Made by a program: the position numbers and the translations under genes. The notes beneath the pieces are model-generated. The model did not search any database. It was not told where the DNA came from and saw only the letters and a program-made list of their open reading frames with translations. DNA of 64,000 nucleotides, from NCBI GenBank assembly GCA_964523405.1, contig CAZGAQ010000003.1, positions 62,001 to 126,000 of the forward strand, read 5' to 3'. Positions within the stretch are counted from its first letter, which is position 1. Each line of letters opens with the position of its first letter. Positions 1 to 8,029 of the stretch are shown piece after piece. The DNA comes from CAZGAQ01 sp964523405 (GTDB lineage: Bacteria; Planctomycetota; Phycisphaerae; UBA1845; Fen-1342).

Positions 1-1
1 G

Positions 2-592
2 GCCGCCCTCGCGGATCGTGAGGAAGGCGACATCGTCGGCTTCCGCGGACCCTACGGCAACATCTTCCCGATTCACGAATGGGAAGGGAAGAACATCCTG
101 TTCATCGCCGGCGGCATCGCCCTGCCGCCGATGCGCTGCGTCATCTGGAACATCCTCGACCTGCGCGACAAATACAAGGACGTCAGCATCGTCTACGGCG
201 CCCGCACGCCCGCGGACCTCGTCTACAAGCACGAGCTGGCCGAGTGGGGCACGCGCCCCGACGTGAAGCTGTTCACGACGGTCGACCCTGGCGGCGAGAC
301 CCCGGAGTGGAAAGGCCGCGTCGGCTTCGTCCCCAAGATCGTCGAGGAAGTGCAGCCCACGGCGGAGAACTCGATCGCCGTCGTTTGCGGCCCGCCGATC
401 ATGATCAAGCTGACGATGCCGGTGCTCGCGAAGCTCGGTTTCACGCCGGATCAGATCTACACGACCCTCGAAAACCGCATGAAGTGCGGCGTGGGCAAGT
501 GCGGCCGCTGCAACGTCGGCAAGGTCTACGTCTGCAAGGACGGCCCGGTCTTCACGCTGACGCAGCTCAACGCCCTGCCGCCGGAGTACTAG
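2..592 (+). CDS. FAD/NAD(P)-binding oxidoreductase, 2Fe-2S subunit (5' end cut by window)
   Basis: C-terminal 196 residues of a ferredoxin-NADP-reductase-fold flavoprotein; the start lies before the window. Visible parts are the end of the FAD-binding barrel (GFRGPYGNIFP), the nucleotide-binding loop FIAGGIALPPMR, a second NAD-fold motif VVCGPPIMI, and a C-terminal cysteine cluster CGVGKCGRCNVGKVYVC (CX4CX2CX7C) of the type that holds a 2Fe-2S cluster in dihydroorotate dehydrogenase electron-transfer subunits, anaerobic sulfite reductase subunit B and sulfhydrogenase gamma subunits. It probably passes electrons between NAD(P)H and an iron-sulfur partner encoded upstream, outside the window. 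Which of these subfamilies it belongs to cannot be decided without that context. The next gene converges on it after 23 bp. Confidence 0.85.
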   Translation, partial: AALADREEGDIVGFRGPYGNIFPIHEWEGKNILFIAGGIALPPMRCVIWNILDLRDKYKDVSIVYGARTPADLVYKHELAEWGTRPDVKLFTTVDPGGETPEWKGRVGFVPKIVEEVQPTAENSIAVVCGPPIMIKLTMPVLAKLGFTPDQIYTTLENRMKCGVGKCGRCNVGKVYVCKDGPVFTLTQLNALPPEY

Positions 593-615
593 GACGGCCC
601 CGGCGCCCGTGCGCT

Positions 616-1137
616 TCAGCGAAATGCGCTCGTCCCCTCGGCCGCCAATACCTCGCCGAAATACATGCGGTGGTAATCCCCGCTGTAGTTCGGCGCAATG
701 AAATCCGCCAGGAAGTGCCCCGGTTCCAAATCGTCGAAGTACGTCTTGCGGCACTCCAGAATCAGCGTCGCCTCTGCAAATCCCGGACACGCGATGTGCG
801 GCAACGCGATCGGCGTCAGTCCGCATTCGCTCATCTTCCGCGTGTCCCGCCCCGAACGCGTCCCCAGCAACTGCAGCGCCGCCCGGTGCTCGGGCCCGAA
901 CGCACACAGGCTGAACGTGTCGCAGCGCTCCAGAAACTCGCGCGTATACCGCTGCGGCCGCGCCACGACGACCGCCAGCGGCCGGCTCCAGATCACGCCC
1001 AGCGCCCCCCACGACACGGTCATGCTGTTGTATCCCCCGGGGCGATTCTCGCCCGCAGTCAGCAGCAGCCACCCCGGCTCCCAAGTACCGAAGGCCGGCA
1101 GGCGCAGTTCGGTCAGCGGAATCGCGGTTCGTTCCAT
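616..1137 (-). CDS. Flavin reductase family protein
   Basis: A 173-residue protein of the FMN-binding split-barrel, flavin reductase-like family. The family signature is the SMTVSWGALGVIWSRPLAVV stretch near residues 38-57, followed by RYTREFLER and the TFSLCAFG core strand. Members either reduce free flavin or bind FMN as small redox proteins; the electron donor cannot be read from sequence. An in-frame extension to 1317 exists, but the ATG at 1137 is preferred because GGAGG lies 8 bases before it and the upstream extension is Arg/Trp-rich and unlike the family. It is convergent with the flavoprotein gene ending at 592, which fits a shared redox theme, though no operon is formed. Confidence 0.8.
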   Translation of the reverse strand: MERTAIPLTELRLPAFGTWEPGWLLLTAGENRPGGYNSMTVSWGALGVIWSRPLAVVVARPQRYTREFLERCDTFSLCAFGPEHRAALQLLGTRSGRDTRKMSECGLTPIALPHIACPGFAEATLILECRKTYFDDLEPGHFLADFIAPNYSGDYHRMYFGEVLAAEGTSAFR

Positions 1138-1220
1138 CGCCACATCCTCCACGCGACCATGCCCATCGTCGAATCGCCAGGTTCGTGCGTGCCGCATAGC
1201 GTACCCGCCCGCCGCCCCGT

Positions 1221-1226
1221 TACAAT
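1221..1226 (+). promoter_or_regulatory. Probable -10 box (TACAAT) for the 1244 gene
   Basis: TACAAT lies 17 bases before the ATG at 1244, predicting a leader of only about 10 bases. No good -35 is visible. The same hexamer precedes several other genes here (32129, 33379, 36496, 48301, 51975). Confidence 0.4.
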
Positions 1227-1243
1227 GCCACAGGGCAACGCCC

Positions 1244-2071
1244 ATGCTGACCACCTGTCTGCTCGACAAATCCGGACGCCTGGCCACGGACGCAACCTGC
1301 GTCGAGTGCGGCCACAATCTACGCGGCCTCGCCGCCGACGGCGTGTGCTGCGAGTGCGGCTATTCGGTGGCCCTTTCACTGCGCGGCGCGCGGCTGGCCA
1401 GTGCGGACCCGCAGTGGCTCGGGCAGGTCAGCGGCGGTCTCGGCACATTGACGTTGCTGCTACCGTGGCTGTGGCTGCCGTTGCTCTGGCCCCTCGTGAT
1501 CATTGCGGCCTGGTTGGCTGCCTCTCCGAACCCGGCGGCCGGCGCTCCCGCGCGGCGCGTGGCGTGGCTGCGCCGTCACGGCCTGCTGGCCGCGCTGGTC
1601 ATCGTGCCGTTGGCGACCTGGTATGTGGGTCCGCTGGGCGATTGGGAGTGGCCCGAATATCTGGGGCTGCTGGGCCTCATGGTCGGTGTCTTCGTGGTCT
1701 GGCTCGCCATTCTCGTGCCCGGCCTCGCCGTTCAGGCCGGCTTGGCACGCCTGGGCCGATTCCTCTACTGGCACGCGGCTGCGTGGTACGGCGCAATCGT
1801 GGGCCTCGTCTGGGCGAGCTTCCGCAATCCCCTGGTGGGCGCCAGCTCGGAGTGGATTGTTCTCCTGATTGCCCTGCTGCTCTTGATCGGCGTGTCCGGG
1901 CTGGTCGTGATCCCCATCGCCATGCTGCGCATCTGGCGGGCACTGGACAGCGCGCTGACACTCGCCTCGGCCTACAGCCGTGCTGCGTACCTGCGGGCCT
2001 CGGCACCTACGGCGCCGCCACCGCCCATGTCACCACCCGCACCAACCGCCGCCCCGCCCGCGCCACACTGA
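1244..2071 (+). CDS. Zinc-ribbon membrane protein
   Basis: A 275-residue protein of unknown function. It begins with a four-cysteine zinc ribbon, CVECGHNLRGLAADGVCCEC (residues about 17-36), then about five hydrophobic segments (roughly 65-95, 110-125, 135-165, 175-190 and 205-230), and ends in a Pro/Ala-rich tail. The ribbon faces the N-terminus here; two other proteins in the window (14248-14604 and 36548-37144) carry the same ribbon at the C-terminus. A longer in-frame reading back to 698 runs antisense to the flavin reductase and has no coding character, so the ATG at 1244 is chosen. The last 65 bases overlap the convergent pseudopilin gene. Function is unknown; membrane location is inferred. 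Confidence 0.75.
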   Translation: MLTTCLLDKSGRLATDATCVECGHNLRGLAADGVCCECGYSVALSLRGARLASADPQWLGQVSGGLGTLTLLLPWLWLPLLWPLVIIAAWLAASPNPAAGAPARRVAWLRRHGLLAALVIVPLATWYVGPLGDWEWPEYLGLLGLMVGVFVVWLAILVPGLAVQAGLARLGRFLYWHAAAWYGAIVGLVWASFRNPLVGASSEWIVLLIALLLLIGVSGLVVIPIAMLRIWRALDSALTLASAYSRAAYLRASAPTAPPPPMSPPAPTAAPPAPH

Positions 2072-2393
2072 GCTCGCACTCGACCAGTCCGCCCGCTTGG
2101 CCGCGCGCCGGCCGCAGCGTGGCGCTGCCGCTCGTTCCCGGAACGAGCAGGTCCTCCACCGGCAGCACCACGGGTTGGCCCGTGGCCAGCTCGGCCGCGT
2201 GCACGCGCGACCACGCCTGCGCGCTGGCGACCACCTGGGCCGCCTGCGCCTCCAGGGTCCGCTGCCGCGCCCGCGACCATTCGAGCACGACCATCCCGCC
2301 CATGACGGTCGCAAAACCGAGCACCAGGAACGTCGTCAACAGCACGACGACGAGCGTGTAGGCCGGCCGCCGGGTGGTTCGGTCACGGCTCAT
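2007..2393 (-). CDS. Pseudopilin-like protein (third of operon)
   Basis: A 128-residue protein with a short basic leader (MSRDRTTRRPA) followed by YTLVVVLLTTFLVLGFATVM, the layout of a type IV pilin/type II secretion pseudopilin: charged leader, prepilin cleavage site, one long hydrophobic helix. The usual Glu at position 5 of the mature protein is absent (Val), a feature of the minor tip pseudopilin GspK and some other minor pilins. The start at 2393 overlaps the end of the upstream gene by 11 bases, indicating translational coupling, and no better start is consistent with the leader. The rest of the protein is Ala/Arg-rich with no recognised domain. It probably sits in the inner membrane or at the tip of a pseudopilus. 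Confidence 0.72.
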   Translation of the reverse strand: MSRDRTTRRPAYTLVVVLLTTFLVLGFATVMGGMVVLEWSRARQRTLEAQAAQVVASAQAWSRVHAAELATGQPVVLPVEDLLVPGTSGSATLRPARGQAGGLVECELSVARAGRRLVRVVTWAVAAP

Positions 2394-2904
2394 CACGGCC
2401 CTCCTGGGGCGCCGCCATTGCCCGCTTCGGCAGCAGAAATGTCGTCGTGTACGTGCGCGGCCGCACGGCTGTCGCCCGCGGCGGCAGCGCTTCGCGCAGC
2501 TCCAGCCACAACACGGCGCCGCGCGGCCCCGTCTCGACACGCCAGCCGAAGCGCAGCCGCCAGCAGCGCCACTCGCGCTCGGCGTCCGTCGATGCCGTGC
2601 GCCGGACGAAGTCCTCCCCCAGCGTGTACGTCACCGTCGCCGGCCCGTCCGGTCCCACCGTCTGCAGCGTCAGCGTGTCCTCCGTGCGCTGCCAAGCGAC
2701 CGTCGCCCACGTATCCAGCCGCAATTGCCGCGTCAGGGCGTCCCCGGTCGCGACGAGATTGGCGTGCTGCGTCGCGACGCGCTGCAGGTAGATGCCATCC
2801 ACCACGAGCTTGCCGAGCAGCGCCAGCAGCAGCGCCGCCAGGGGCATCGTGGCGATCACCGCCCACAGCGTGAATCCGCGGCGCCGGTAGCGACGCGCGC
2901 TCAT
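2383..2904 (-). CDS. Prepilin-type N-terminal methylation protein (pseudopilin 2)
   Basis: 173 residues. The leader MSARRYRRRG and following FTLWAVIATMPLAALLLALL match the prepilin peptidase site G|FTL with a hydrophobic helix; the mature position 5 is Ala instead of Glu. After the helix comes a predicted globular domain with beta-rich segments such as TEDTLTLQTVGPDGPATVTYTL, as in minor pseudopilins. The start overlaps the stop of the upstream gene by ATGA (2901-2904) and the 3' end overlaps the next gene, so the three pilins are translated as one coupled unit. No cognate major pilin (GspG/PilA) or prepilin peptidase is encoded in the window. Confidence 0.75.
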   Translation of the reverse strand: MSARRYRRRGFTLWAVIATMPLAALLLALLGKLVVDGIYLQRVATQHANLVATGDALTRQLRLDTWATVAWQRTEDTLTLQTVGPDGPATVTYTLGEDFVRRTASTDAEREWRCWRLRFGWRVETGPRGAVLWLELREALPPRATAVRPRTYTTTFLLPKRAMAAPQEGRDEP

Positions 2905-3347
2905 GGCGTCCCTCCCGTCGCCACATAGGCCGCCAGCTCTACGGTGATCGTCCGCCGCGCCGAAATCGGCTGCCGGGCCGTGACGCGGACCTGCGTCAGC
3001 CCCTGCCAGACACCGGTGCCCGGACTGGCCGTGGCATGCACCACCACCCGTCCCGGCACCGGCGGCGGCGGCGGCCCCGCGTCCTCCGCCGGCAGCGGGT
3101 GCAGTCCCGCGCGAATGCAGTCCAGCTCAGCCGCGGCGGCCAATTCCAGCAGCCGACGCGTGTCGGTCTCGCGGCGCACCTGGGCGTATTGCAGCACGGC
3201 CACTACGAAGACAATCGCCAGGGTGATCGCCAGCGCCAGCGAGGCAATGACTTCAAACTCGACGCTGGCGCAGCGCCGCACCCCAGCCGCGGGTAGCCGC
3301 AGGCGCACTGCGCGTCGGAGTCGCCGGGTTGTCATGAGCGGGTCCAC
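2901..3347 (-). CDS. Pilin-like membrane protein (pseudopilin 1)
   Basis: 148 residues starting with GTG (GAGGG lies about 8 bases upstream; ATG at 3335 is an alternative). A long Arg-rich leader ends in CASVEFEVIASLALAITLAIV, which fits a divergent prepilin site with Glu at mature position 5 if cleavage is after the Ala. A charged helix, a Pro-rich linker (PPPPPVPG) and a beta-rich end follow. The gene lies 9 bp after a GspF gene and overlaps the next pilin by 4 bp. By position and topology it is part of the pseudopilus, but its cleavage motif is poor, so a Tad-type or unrelated single-pass protein is also possible. Confidence 0.6.
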   Translation of the reverse strand: MDPLMTTRRLRRAVRLRLPAAGVRRCASVEFEVIASLALAITLAIVFVVAVLQYAQVRRETDTRRLLELAAAAELDCIRAGLHPLPAEDAGPPPPPVPGRVVVHATASPGTGVWQGLTQVRVTARQPISARRTITVELAAYVATGGTP

Positions 3348-3356
3348 ATCACACCC

Positions 3357-4499
3357 TCAGGTCATCGTCTCGAATACACCGCGGAGCAGCGCCACCAGCG
3401 GCAGGAACAGGGCCAGCACAATCGCCCCGATGGCCAGCCCCCAGGCCATGACCATCAGCGGCGTACAGACCGCCGCCAACACACGCCGGCGATGCCCGTA
3501 CAGGGTCTGGTAGTATTCCGCCAGGTACTCGAACCGCGCCGCGAGCTCCCCGTCGGCGCGGGCCGTCAGCAACGCCTCGACCAGCGGACTGGGAAACCCC
3601 AATTGCCGCGCCGACTGCACCGAATCAGCGCCGGCCTCCAGCATCGTCGCCCAGCGCGCCAGGCGCCGCCGCGCATGCCAATTGACGGCCGCGCACCCCC
3701 CCTGCCGCGCTGCGGCCCCCAGGTCGTGTCCGGCCCGCAGCGCTGCCTGCATCAGCGGCAGTTGCTGAGCCAGGGCCTGATGCTGTGCGATCGCGCGGAG
3801 CCCCGGCACCGCCCACACCAGCGTGTCCCACAGTGCGAACAGCGGCTGCCACCGGTCCGGCAGCCGCGTGAAGAAATACCGCCCCACCAGCGCCTGCAGC
3901 AGCCCGACCAGCACGGCCAGCAGGAGCAGCAGCCACACCGGCAGGCATCTCTCGAGCCAATTCGCCAGGTACACCAGGGAAACGGTGGCCGCCGGCAAGC
4001 CAACCTCGAAATCCTTGAAGATGGACTCGAACTTCGGCACAACATTGACCAGCACAAACGTCACTACCGCCGGCACAACCAACAGCAGCAGCAGCGGATA
4101 CCACATCGGCACGCGCGAACCCGACGGCCGCCAGGTGTCACGCCGCCACCGCGCTGCCAGACTCTGCAGCACGCCCGGCAGCGTCCCGCCTTCCTGCCCG
4201 CCCTGCAGCGCCCCGATAATCTCGCCCGGACACGACGGCAGGACCCCGCGCACCGCCGTGCACAGGTCGTCCCCCAGTTCCAGACGCTGCGCCAGCCGAG
4301 TGTAGATGCGCCGCAGCGCCCGCCGCTCCGCCGTGGCCGCGGCCCGCAAGGCCGGTACCAGCGGCAGATTCTGGCTCACGATACTCGCCAACGTCTGCAG
4401 CACGACCCCGGGCCGCTGTTGACGCACGCGCAGCCAGGCCGCCAGGGACGATACGCCCAGGCCCAGACCGAGCAGAATCAGGTAGAGTACGTAGACCAT
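3357..4499 (-). CDS. gspF: Type II secretion/type IV pilus inner-membrane protein GspF (second copy)
   Basis: A 380-residue polytopic protein of the GspF/PilC family, the inner-membrane platform that couples the secretion ATPase to pseudopilus assembly. It has an N-terminal hydrophobic helix, a first cytosolic helical domain (LPLVPALRAAATAERRALRR; GGQEGGTLPGVLQSLAARW), a pair of membrane helices around residues 130-200, a second copy of the cytosolic domain, and a C-terminal membrane helix. It starts 2 bp after the stop of the other gspF-like gene at 4502. The two copies differ strongly in sequence and so are not a recent duplication. Paired F proteins suggest a heteromeric platform or divided roles. 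Confidence 0.8.
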   Translation of the reverse strand: MVYVLYLILLGLGLGVSSLAAWLRVRQQRPGVVLQTLASIVSQNLPLVPALRAAATAERRALRRIYTRLAQRLELGDDLCTAVRGVLPSCPGEIIGALQGGQEGGTLPGVLQSLAARWRRDTWRPSGSRVPMWYPLLLLLVVPAVVTFVLVNVVPKFESIFKDFEVGLPAATVSLVYLANWLERCLPVWLLLLLAVLVGLLQALVGRYFFTRLPDRWQPLFALWDTLVWAVPGLRAIAQHQALAQQLPLMQAALRAGHDLGAAARQGGCAAVNWHARRRLARWATMLEAGADSVQSARQLGFPSPLVEALLTARADGELAARFEYLAEYYQTLYGHRRRVLAAVCTPLMVMAWGLAIGAIVLALFLPLVALLRGVFETMT

Positions 4500-4501
4500 C
4501 G

Positions 4502-5725
4502 CTAGAACGACGTCAGGACCAACATGGTTCGAATAAAGGTGCCGACCGCCGACAGCAGGCTCACCACCAGCGCACCGACCGACACCGCCATGAGCAGGAA
4601 GAGCATGGGCCCGAGCACGGTGCGGACCGCGTTGACGTGCTGCTGGGCCCGCAACTCATATGTGCGCGCCAGCTCCGCCAGCGCGCCCGGCAGGTCGCCA
4701 CGCGGCCCGGCAACCTGCACCGCGCACGTCCACAGCGCCGGCATATCCCGCTCGCCCGCCACCGCCCGCTCGAGCGCCTCGCCCTGGACCAGCCGGTCCG
4801 CCACCCGCCGCGTCGTCGCCGCCAACGCCGGGCTCCCGGAGGCCGCCCCCCCGGCGGCCACCAGGTCCGGCAGCGGCGTCCCCGTGTACGCCGCCAGCGC
4901 CGTCGTGTGGGCGTAGCGCGCCACCACGCTCGACCAGTACACCTGCGCCACCCCCGGGATGCACCGCAGCACGCCTTCCCGCACCACCCGGCGCCCGGGC
5001 AGCACGATCAACCCGGCGAGCAGAATCAGCAGCAACAGCAACAGCCCGCAGACCAGCTCCACCGTCGGCCAGACCTGCGCGATGGTAAACAGCATGCTGG
5101 GCTCGATCCGCGTGGCAACGTTCCACGACTCAAGCTCCCGCACCATGTCGTGAAACATGCCCGCCAGCAGAGGCACAACCTGCCGCATCAGGAACGTGCA
5201 GACGAAAAACGCCAACAACAGCACGACCAGCGGGTAGGCCACGATCTCCGCCAGCACCCGCCGGAACCCGCTCTTCAGCCGCAGGTGCGTCGTCACCCCG
5301 TACAGCGTCCCGGACAGGTCCCCTGTCCTCAGCCCCGCCTCGACCACCTCCGCGTACCGCGCCGGGAAACGCGGCCGTTGCCGTTCCAGCGCCTGCGGCA
5401 ACGGCGTGCCCGTCGCCAAGTCGTTCGCCAGATCAAGCAGCAGCCGCTTGAGCTTGCGCGACCCCACATCGGCCGCGAGCTGCCGCAACCCCTGCTCCAG
5501 CGGCAGCCCCGCCTTGGTCAGGGCCGCCAACTGCTCATTGAAAAACGTCAGGTCCGCCAGCGACAGCGGCGCCACAAAGGCCGCCCGCTGCGCCGGACGC
5601 AGCGTCAATACCCGCACGCCCATCTGCGCCAGCAGCGCCTCGGCCTCGGTCTGCCCGGCCGCCTCCACCGTCCCCTGGAACAACGCCCCAGAGGCGAGCT
5701 GCCCGGAATAGTCAAATAGCGGCAC
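4502..5725 (-). CDS. gspF: Type II secretion/type IV pilus inner-membrane protein GspF (first copy)
   Basis: A 407-residue GspF/PilC-family platform protein. It opens with the family's N-terminal strand segment (VPLFDYSGQLASGALFQGTV), then the first T2SF domain with the typical FFNEQLAALTKAGLPLEQGL helix, two membrane helices at about 170-190 and 215-245, a second T2SF domain, and the C-terminal helix pair. The GTG at 5725 is chosen: GGGAGA lies 7 bases upstream and translation begins exactly where family members begin; a longer reading to 5833 adds an unlikely basic leader. It follows gspE by 141 bp and directly precedes the second gspF. Confidence 0.85.
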   Translation of the reverse strand: MPLFDYSGQLASGALFQGTVEAAGQTEAEALLAQMGVRVLTLRPAQRAAFVAPLSLADLTFFNEQLAALTKAGLPLEQGLRQLAADVGSRKLKRLLLDLANDLATGTPLPQALERQRPRFPARYAEVVEAGLRTGDLSGTLYGVTTHLRLKSGFRRVLAEIVAYPLVVLLLAFFVCTFLMRQVVPLLAGMFHDMVRELESWNVATRIEPSMLFTIAQVWPTVELVCGLLLLLLILLAGLIVLPGRRVVREGVLRCIPGVAQVYWSSVVARYAHTTALAAYTGTPLPDLVAAGGAASGSPALAATTRRVADRLVQGEALERAVAGERDMPALWTCAVQVAGPRGDLPGALAELARTYELRAQQHVNAVRTVLGPMLFLLMAVSVGALVVSLLSAVGTFIRTMLVLTSF

Positions 5726-5866
5726 GACCGTTCTCCCATACCGCGCGCCCCCGCATGACCGCGGGCGGGCGCGCTCCGGGCGCGGCTGCGCCCATTGTGG
5801 CCCTACGCAGAAGTACCGCCTCTTCCCCAACAAATTCCGCCAATTCCGGCACCTGGTCCCCCCCTT

Positions 5867-7000
5867 TCAGCCACCCAGCACACGCCGCACCTCGTCCATC
5901 GTCGTCCGCCCCGCTGCCAGCACCCGCTCCGCGTCCGCCCGCAGCGAGCCCGGCGCGATTTCCGGACGCGCCAGGTCCGTCGCGTCGCCCCCGTCCAGCA
6001 CCGCCTGTCGCAGCGCCGGCGTCATTTCCACCAGGTGCCCCACCGCCATCCGCCCCGCATACCCCGTCCCCAGGCATTTCGGACACTCCCGCTGCGCCGC
6101 CCCCGCTGGGCAAGCCGCGCAAACCGTGCGCACGAGCCGTTGCGCCAGCACCGCCGCAATCGTGCTCGTGAGCTGATACGGCGGCAACCCCATCTCCCGC
6201 AGCCGCACGAGCGCCTCCGCCGGTGACCCGCTGTGCAGCGACGTCAGCAGCAGGTGTCCCGTCAGCGCCGCCTCCACGACCAGCCGGGCCGTCTCCGCGT
6301 CGCGCACCTCGCCGATCATCAGCACCTGCGGATCCTGCCGCAGCAAGCTCCGCAGCGCCACCGCGTACGTCAGCCCGCGCTCCGGCGCCACCTCAATCTG
6401 CGTGATCCCGTCGATCCGAATCTCGACCGGGTCCTCCACCGACAGAATGCTCAGCGCCGGCCGCGTCGCCAGAATCTGCTGCAGCATCGCACACAGCGTC
6501 GTCGTCTTCCCACTGCCCGCCGGTCCGCACACCACGATCAGTCCTTGCGGCAGCGCAAGTACTCGCTCAAGCCGCGCCACCAGATCCGGCGCATGCCCCA
6601 AGTCCACCAGCCGCCGCGCCAGCGTCCGCTCCGCGAGCAGCCGCAACACCACGCGCTCGCCCCGCACCGTCGGAAACGTCGCCACGCGAATGTCGTACGG
6701 CGCCGCGCCCGCATCGACCGGAATCCCGCCCTCCTGCGGAATGTCGCTCCGATACGTGAGCAGCCCCGCCAGCACCTTGAGCCGCGCGACGACATTCGGC
6801 GCGATCGCCGCCGGTAACGCGTCCACGTCGTTCAAGAGCGCGTCCACGCGAAACCGCACGCGCATCTGCTCGGCCCCCGGCTCAAAGTGCACGTCGCTCG
6901 CCCGTGCCGCCACCGCCCGCCGCAGCAGATCGTTCACCAGCTCAACAACCCCTTCATTGTGCATCGCGGCTTCCCGTTCTGTGCGGCCTCGCGCCGACAT
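5867..7000 (-). CDS. gspE: Type II secretion/type IV pilus assembly ATPase GspE (short form)
   Basis: A 377-residue cytosolic hexameric ATPase of the GspE/PilB family. Walker A GPAGSGKTTT is at residues 159-168, the Asp box VEDPVEIRIDGITQIEV follows, Walker B is LMIGEVRDAET, then the His box HLLLTSLHSG and a zinc-binding pair CAAC/CPKC near residues 290-310. The family usually has about 500 residues; the N-terminal N1 domain that docks to GspL or PilZ partners is missing and the protein begins near the N2 domain. The ATG at 7000 abuts the stop of the aldo/keto reductase gene, so they are co-transcribed; ATG at 6964 is an alternative start. Confidence 0.88.
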   Translation of the reverse strand: MSARGRTEREAAMHNEGVVELVNDLLRRAVAARASDVHFEPGAEQMRVRFRVDALLNDVDALPAAIAPNVVARLKVLAGLLTYRSDIPQEGGIPVDAGAAPYDIRVATFPTVRGERVVLRLLAERTLARRLVDLGHAPDLVARLERVLALPQGLIVVCGPAGSGKTTTLCAMLQQILATRPALSILSVEDPVEIRIDGITQIEVAPERGLTYAVALRSLLRQDPQVLMIGEVRDAETARLVVEAALTGHLLLTSLHSGSPAEALVRLREMGLPPYQLTSTIAAVLAQRLVRTVCAACPAGAAQRECPKCLGTGYAGRMAVGHLVEMTPALRQAVLDGGDATDLARPEIAPGSLRADAERVLAAGRTTMDEVRRVLGG

Positions 7001-7930
7001 CTACGGCAGCGGCTTGCCTCGCGCCGCCAGGTAGACCCGATACCACGCCTCGCGCGACATCTCCACCGCGTCCCCCGCCACAGCATCCCGAATCCGCGCC
7101 GGCTGCCGGCTGCCCACAATCGGCAGAATCCCCGACGGATGGGCGAGCAGCCACGCCATCAAGAGCGCCGTGCGGCTGACGCCGTAACGCCGCGCTTCCG
7201 CGTCCACGGCCGCCAGCAGCCGCGCCGGCGCATCGCTCGTTACCGTCGGCGGCTCGCCCAGCCTTCCGCCCGCCACCGGGCTCCACGACGTCGGCGTGAT
7301 GCGCTGCTCGTACAAGTAGTCCAGCGTCCCATCCTCGAAGGGACTCAGCCGTAAGGGGTGCACCTCAATCTGGTTGCACACCAGCGGCGCCCGCAGCCGC
7401 GATTGCAGTAGCGCCGTCTGGCTCGGCGTGAAATTGCTCACCCCGCAATGCCGAATCTTGCCCTGCTGCTGCAACTGCTCCAGCGCCGCCGCCACTTCGT
7501 CTGGATTCATCAAGACGTCCGGCCGATGCAGCAGATACACGTCGATCGTGTCGATCCCCAGACGCCGCAGCGATTGCTCGCACGACCACGTGATGTGCCC
7601 GGCCGAAAAGTCGTAGCGGTGCGGCGCGTCGGCGTCGGGGTCCTGCGCCCAGCGAATGCCGAGCTTCGTCGTGATCAGGATGCGCTCGCGCAAACCCGGA
7701 TGCGCCCGCAGGAACTCGCCGAAAACCTGCTCGCAACCGCCCCGCGCGTAGATGTCCGCATGGTCGAAGTGGTTGTACCCCGCCTCGACGGCCGCCTCCA
7801 GCGCCGCAAACGCCTCGCGCCGCCGCGTGTCGTCGATCTCAGCCGGGTTCCACGTCCCGGCGATCCGCATGCAGCCGTAGATCAGCCGCGTCGTCGCCAG
7901 GCTGCTCTGTCCCAAGGTCACCGTCTTCAT
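7001..7930 (-). CDS. Aldo/keto reductase
   Basis: A 309-residue NAD(P)H-dependent TIM-barrel oxidoreductase of the AKR superfamily, close to the E. coli YdhF type. Visible signatures are LIYGCMRIAGTW, the catalytic region GYNHFDHADIYARG with Asp and Tyr, the Lys strand TTKLGI, the His in YLLHRPDVLM, GVSNFTPSQ, and the cofactor segment PIVGSRQPARIRDA. It reduces carbonyl substrates; the substrate is unknown. The ATG at 7930 has TTGGAG 8 bases upstream; a GTG two codons earlier is disfavoured. Its stop touches the gspE start, so it is the first gene of the pseudopilin operon, an association with no obvious functional reason. Confidence 0.88.
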   Translation of the reverse strand: MKTVTLGQSSLATTRLIYGCMRIAGTWNPAEIDDTRRREAFAALEAAVEAGYNHFDHADIYARGGCEQVFGEFLRAHPGLRERILITTKLGIRWAQDPDADAPHRYDFSAGHITWSCEQSLRRLGIDTIDVYLLHRPDVLMNPDEVAAALEQLQQQGKIRHCGVSNFTPSQTALLQSRLRAPLVCNQIEVHPLRLSPFEDGTLDYLYEQRITPTSWSPVAGGRLGEPPTVTSDAPARLLAAVDAEARRYGVSRTALLMAWLLAHPSGILPIVGSRQPARIRDAVAGDAVEMSREAWYRVYLAARGKPLP

Positions 7931-8029
7931 GATCACTCCAACGTCGGGCCGCCGCCGACATCATAGCGATGCGCCCACCCGACCGCGTCAGGCCGCAGCT
8001 CGCCCACCGCGGCGGGCGCCAGACGTCGC

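Noticed and set aside
79..2361. 760-codon plus-strand open frame across the first genes
   Set aside because: Runs out of frame through the flavoprotein end and antisense to the flavin reductase; Arg/Pro-rich with no domain, a typical high-GC chance frame.
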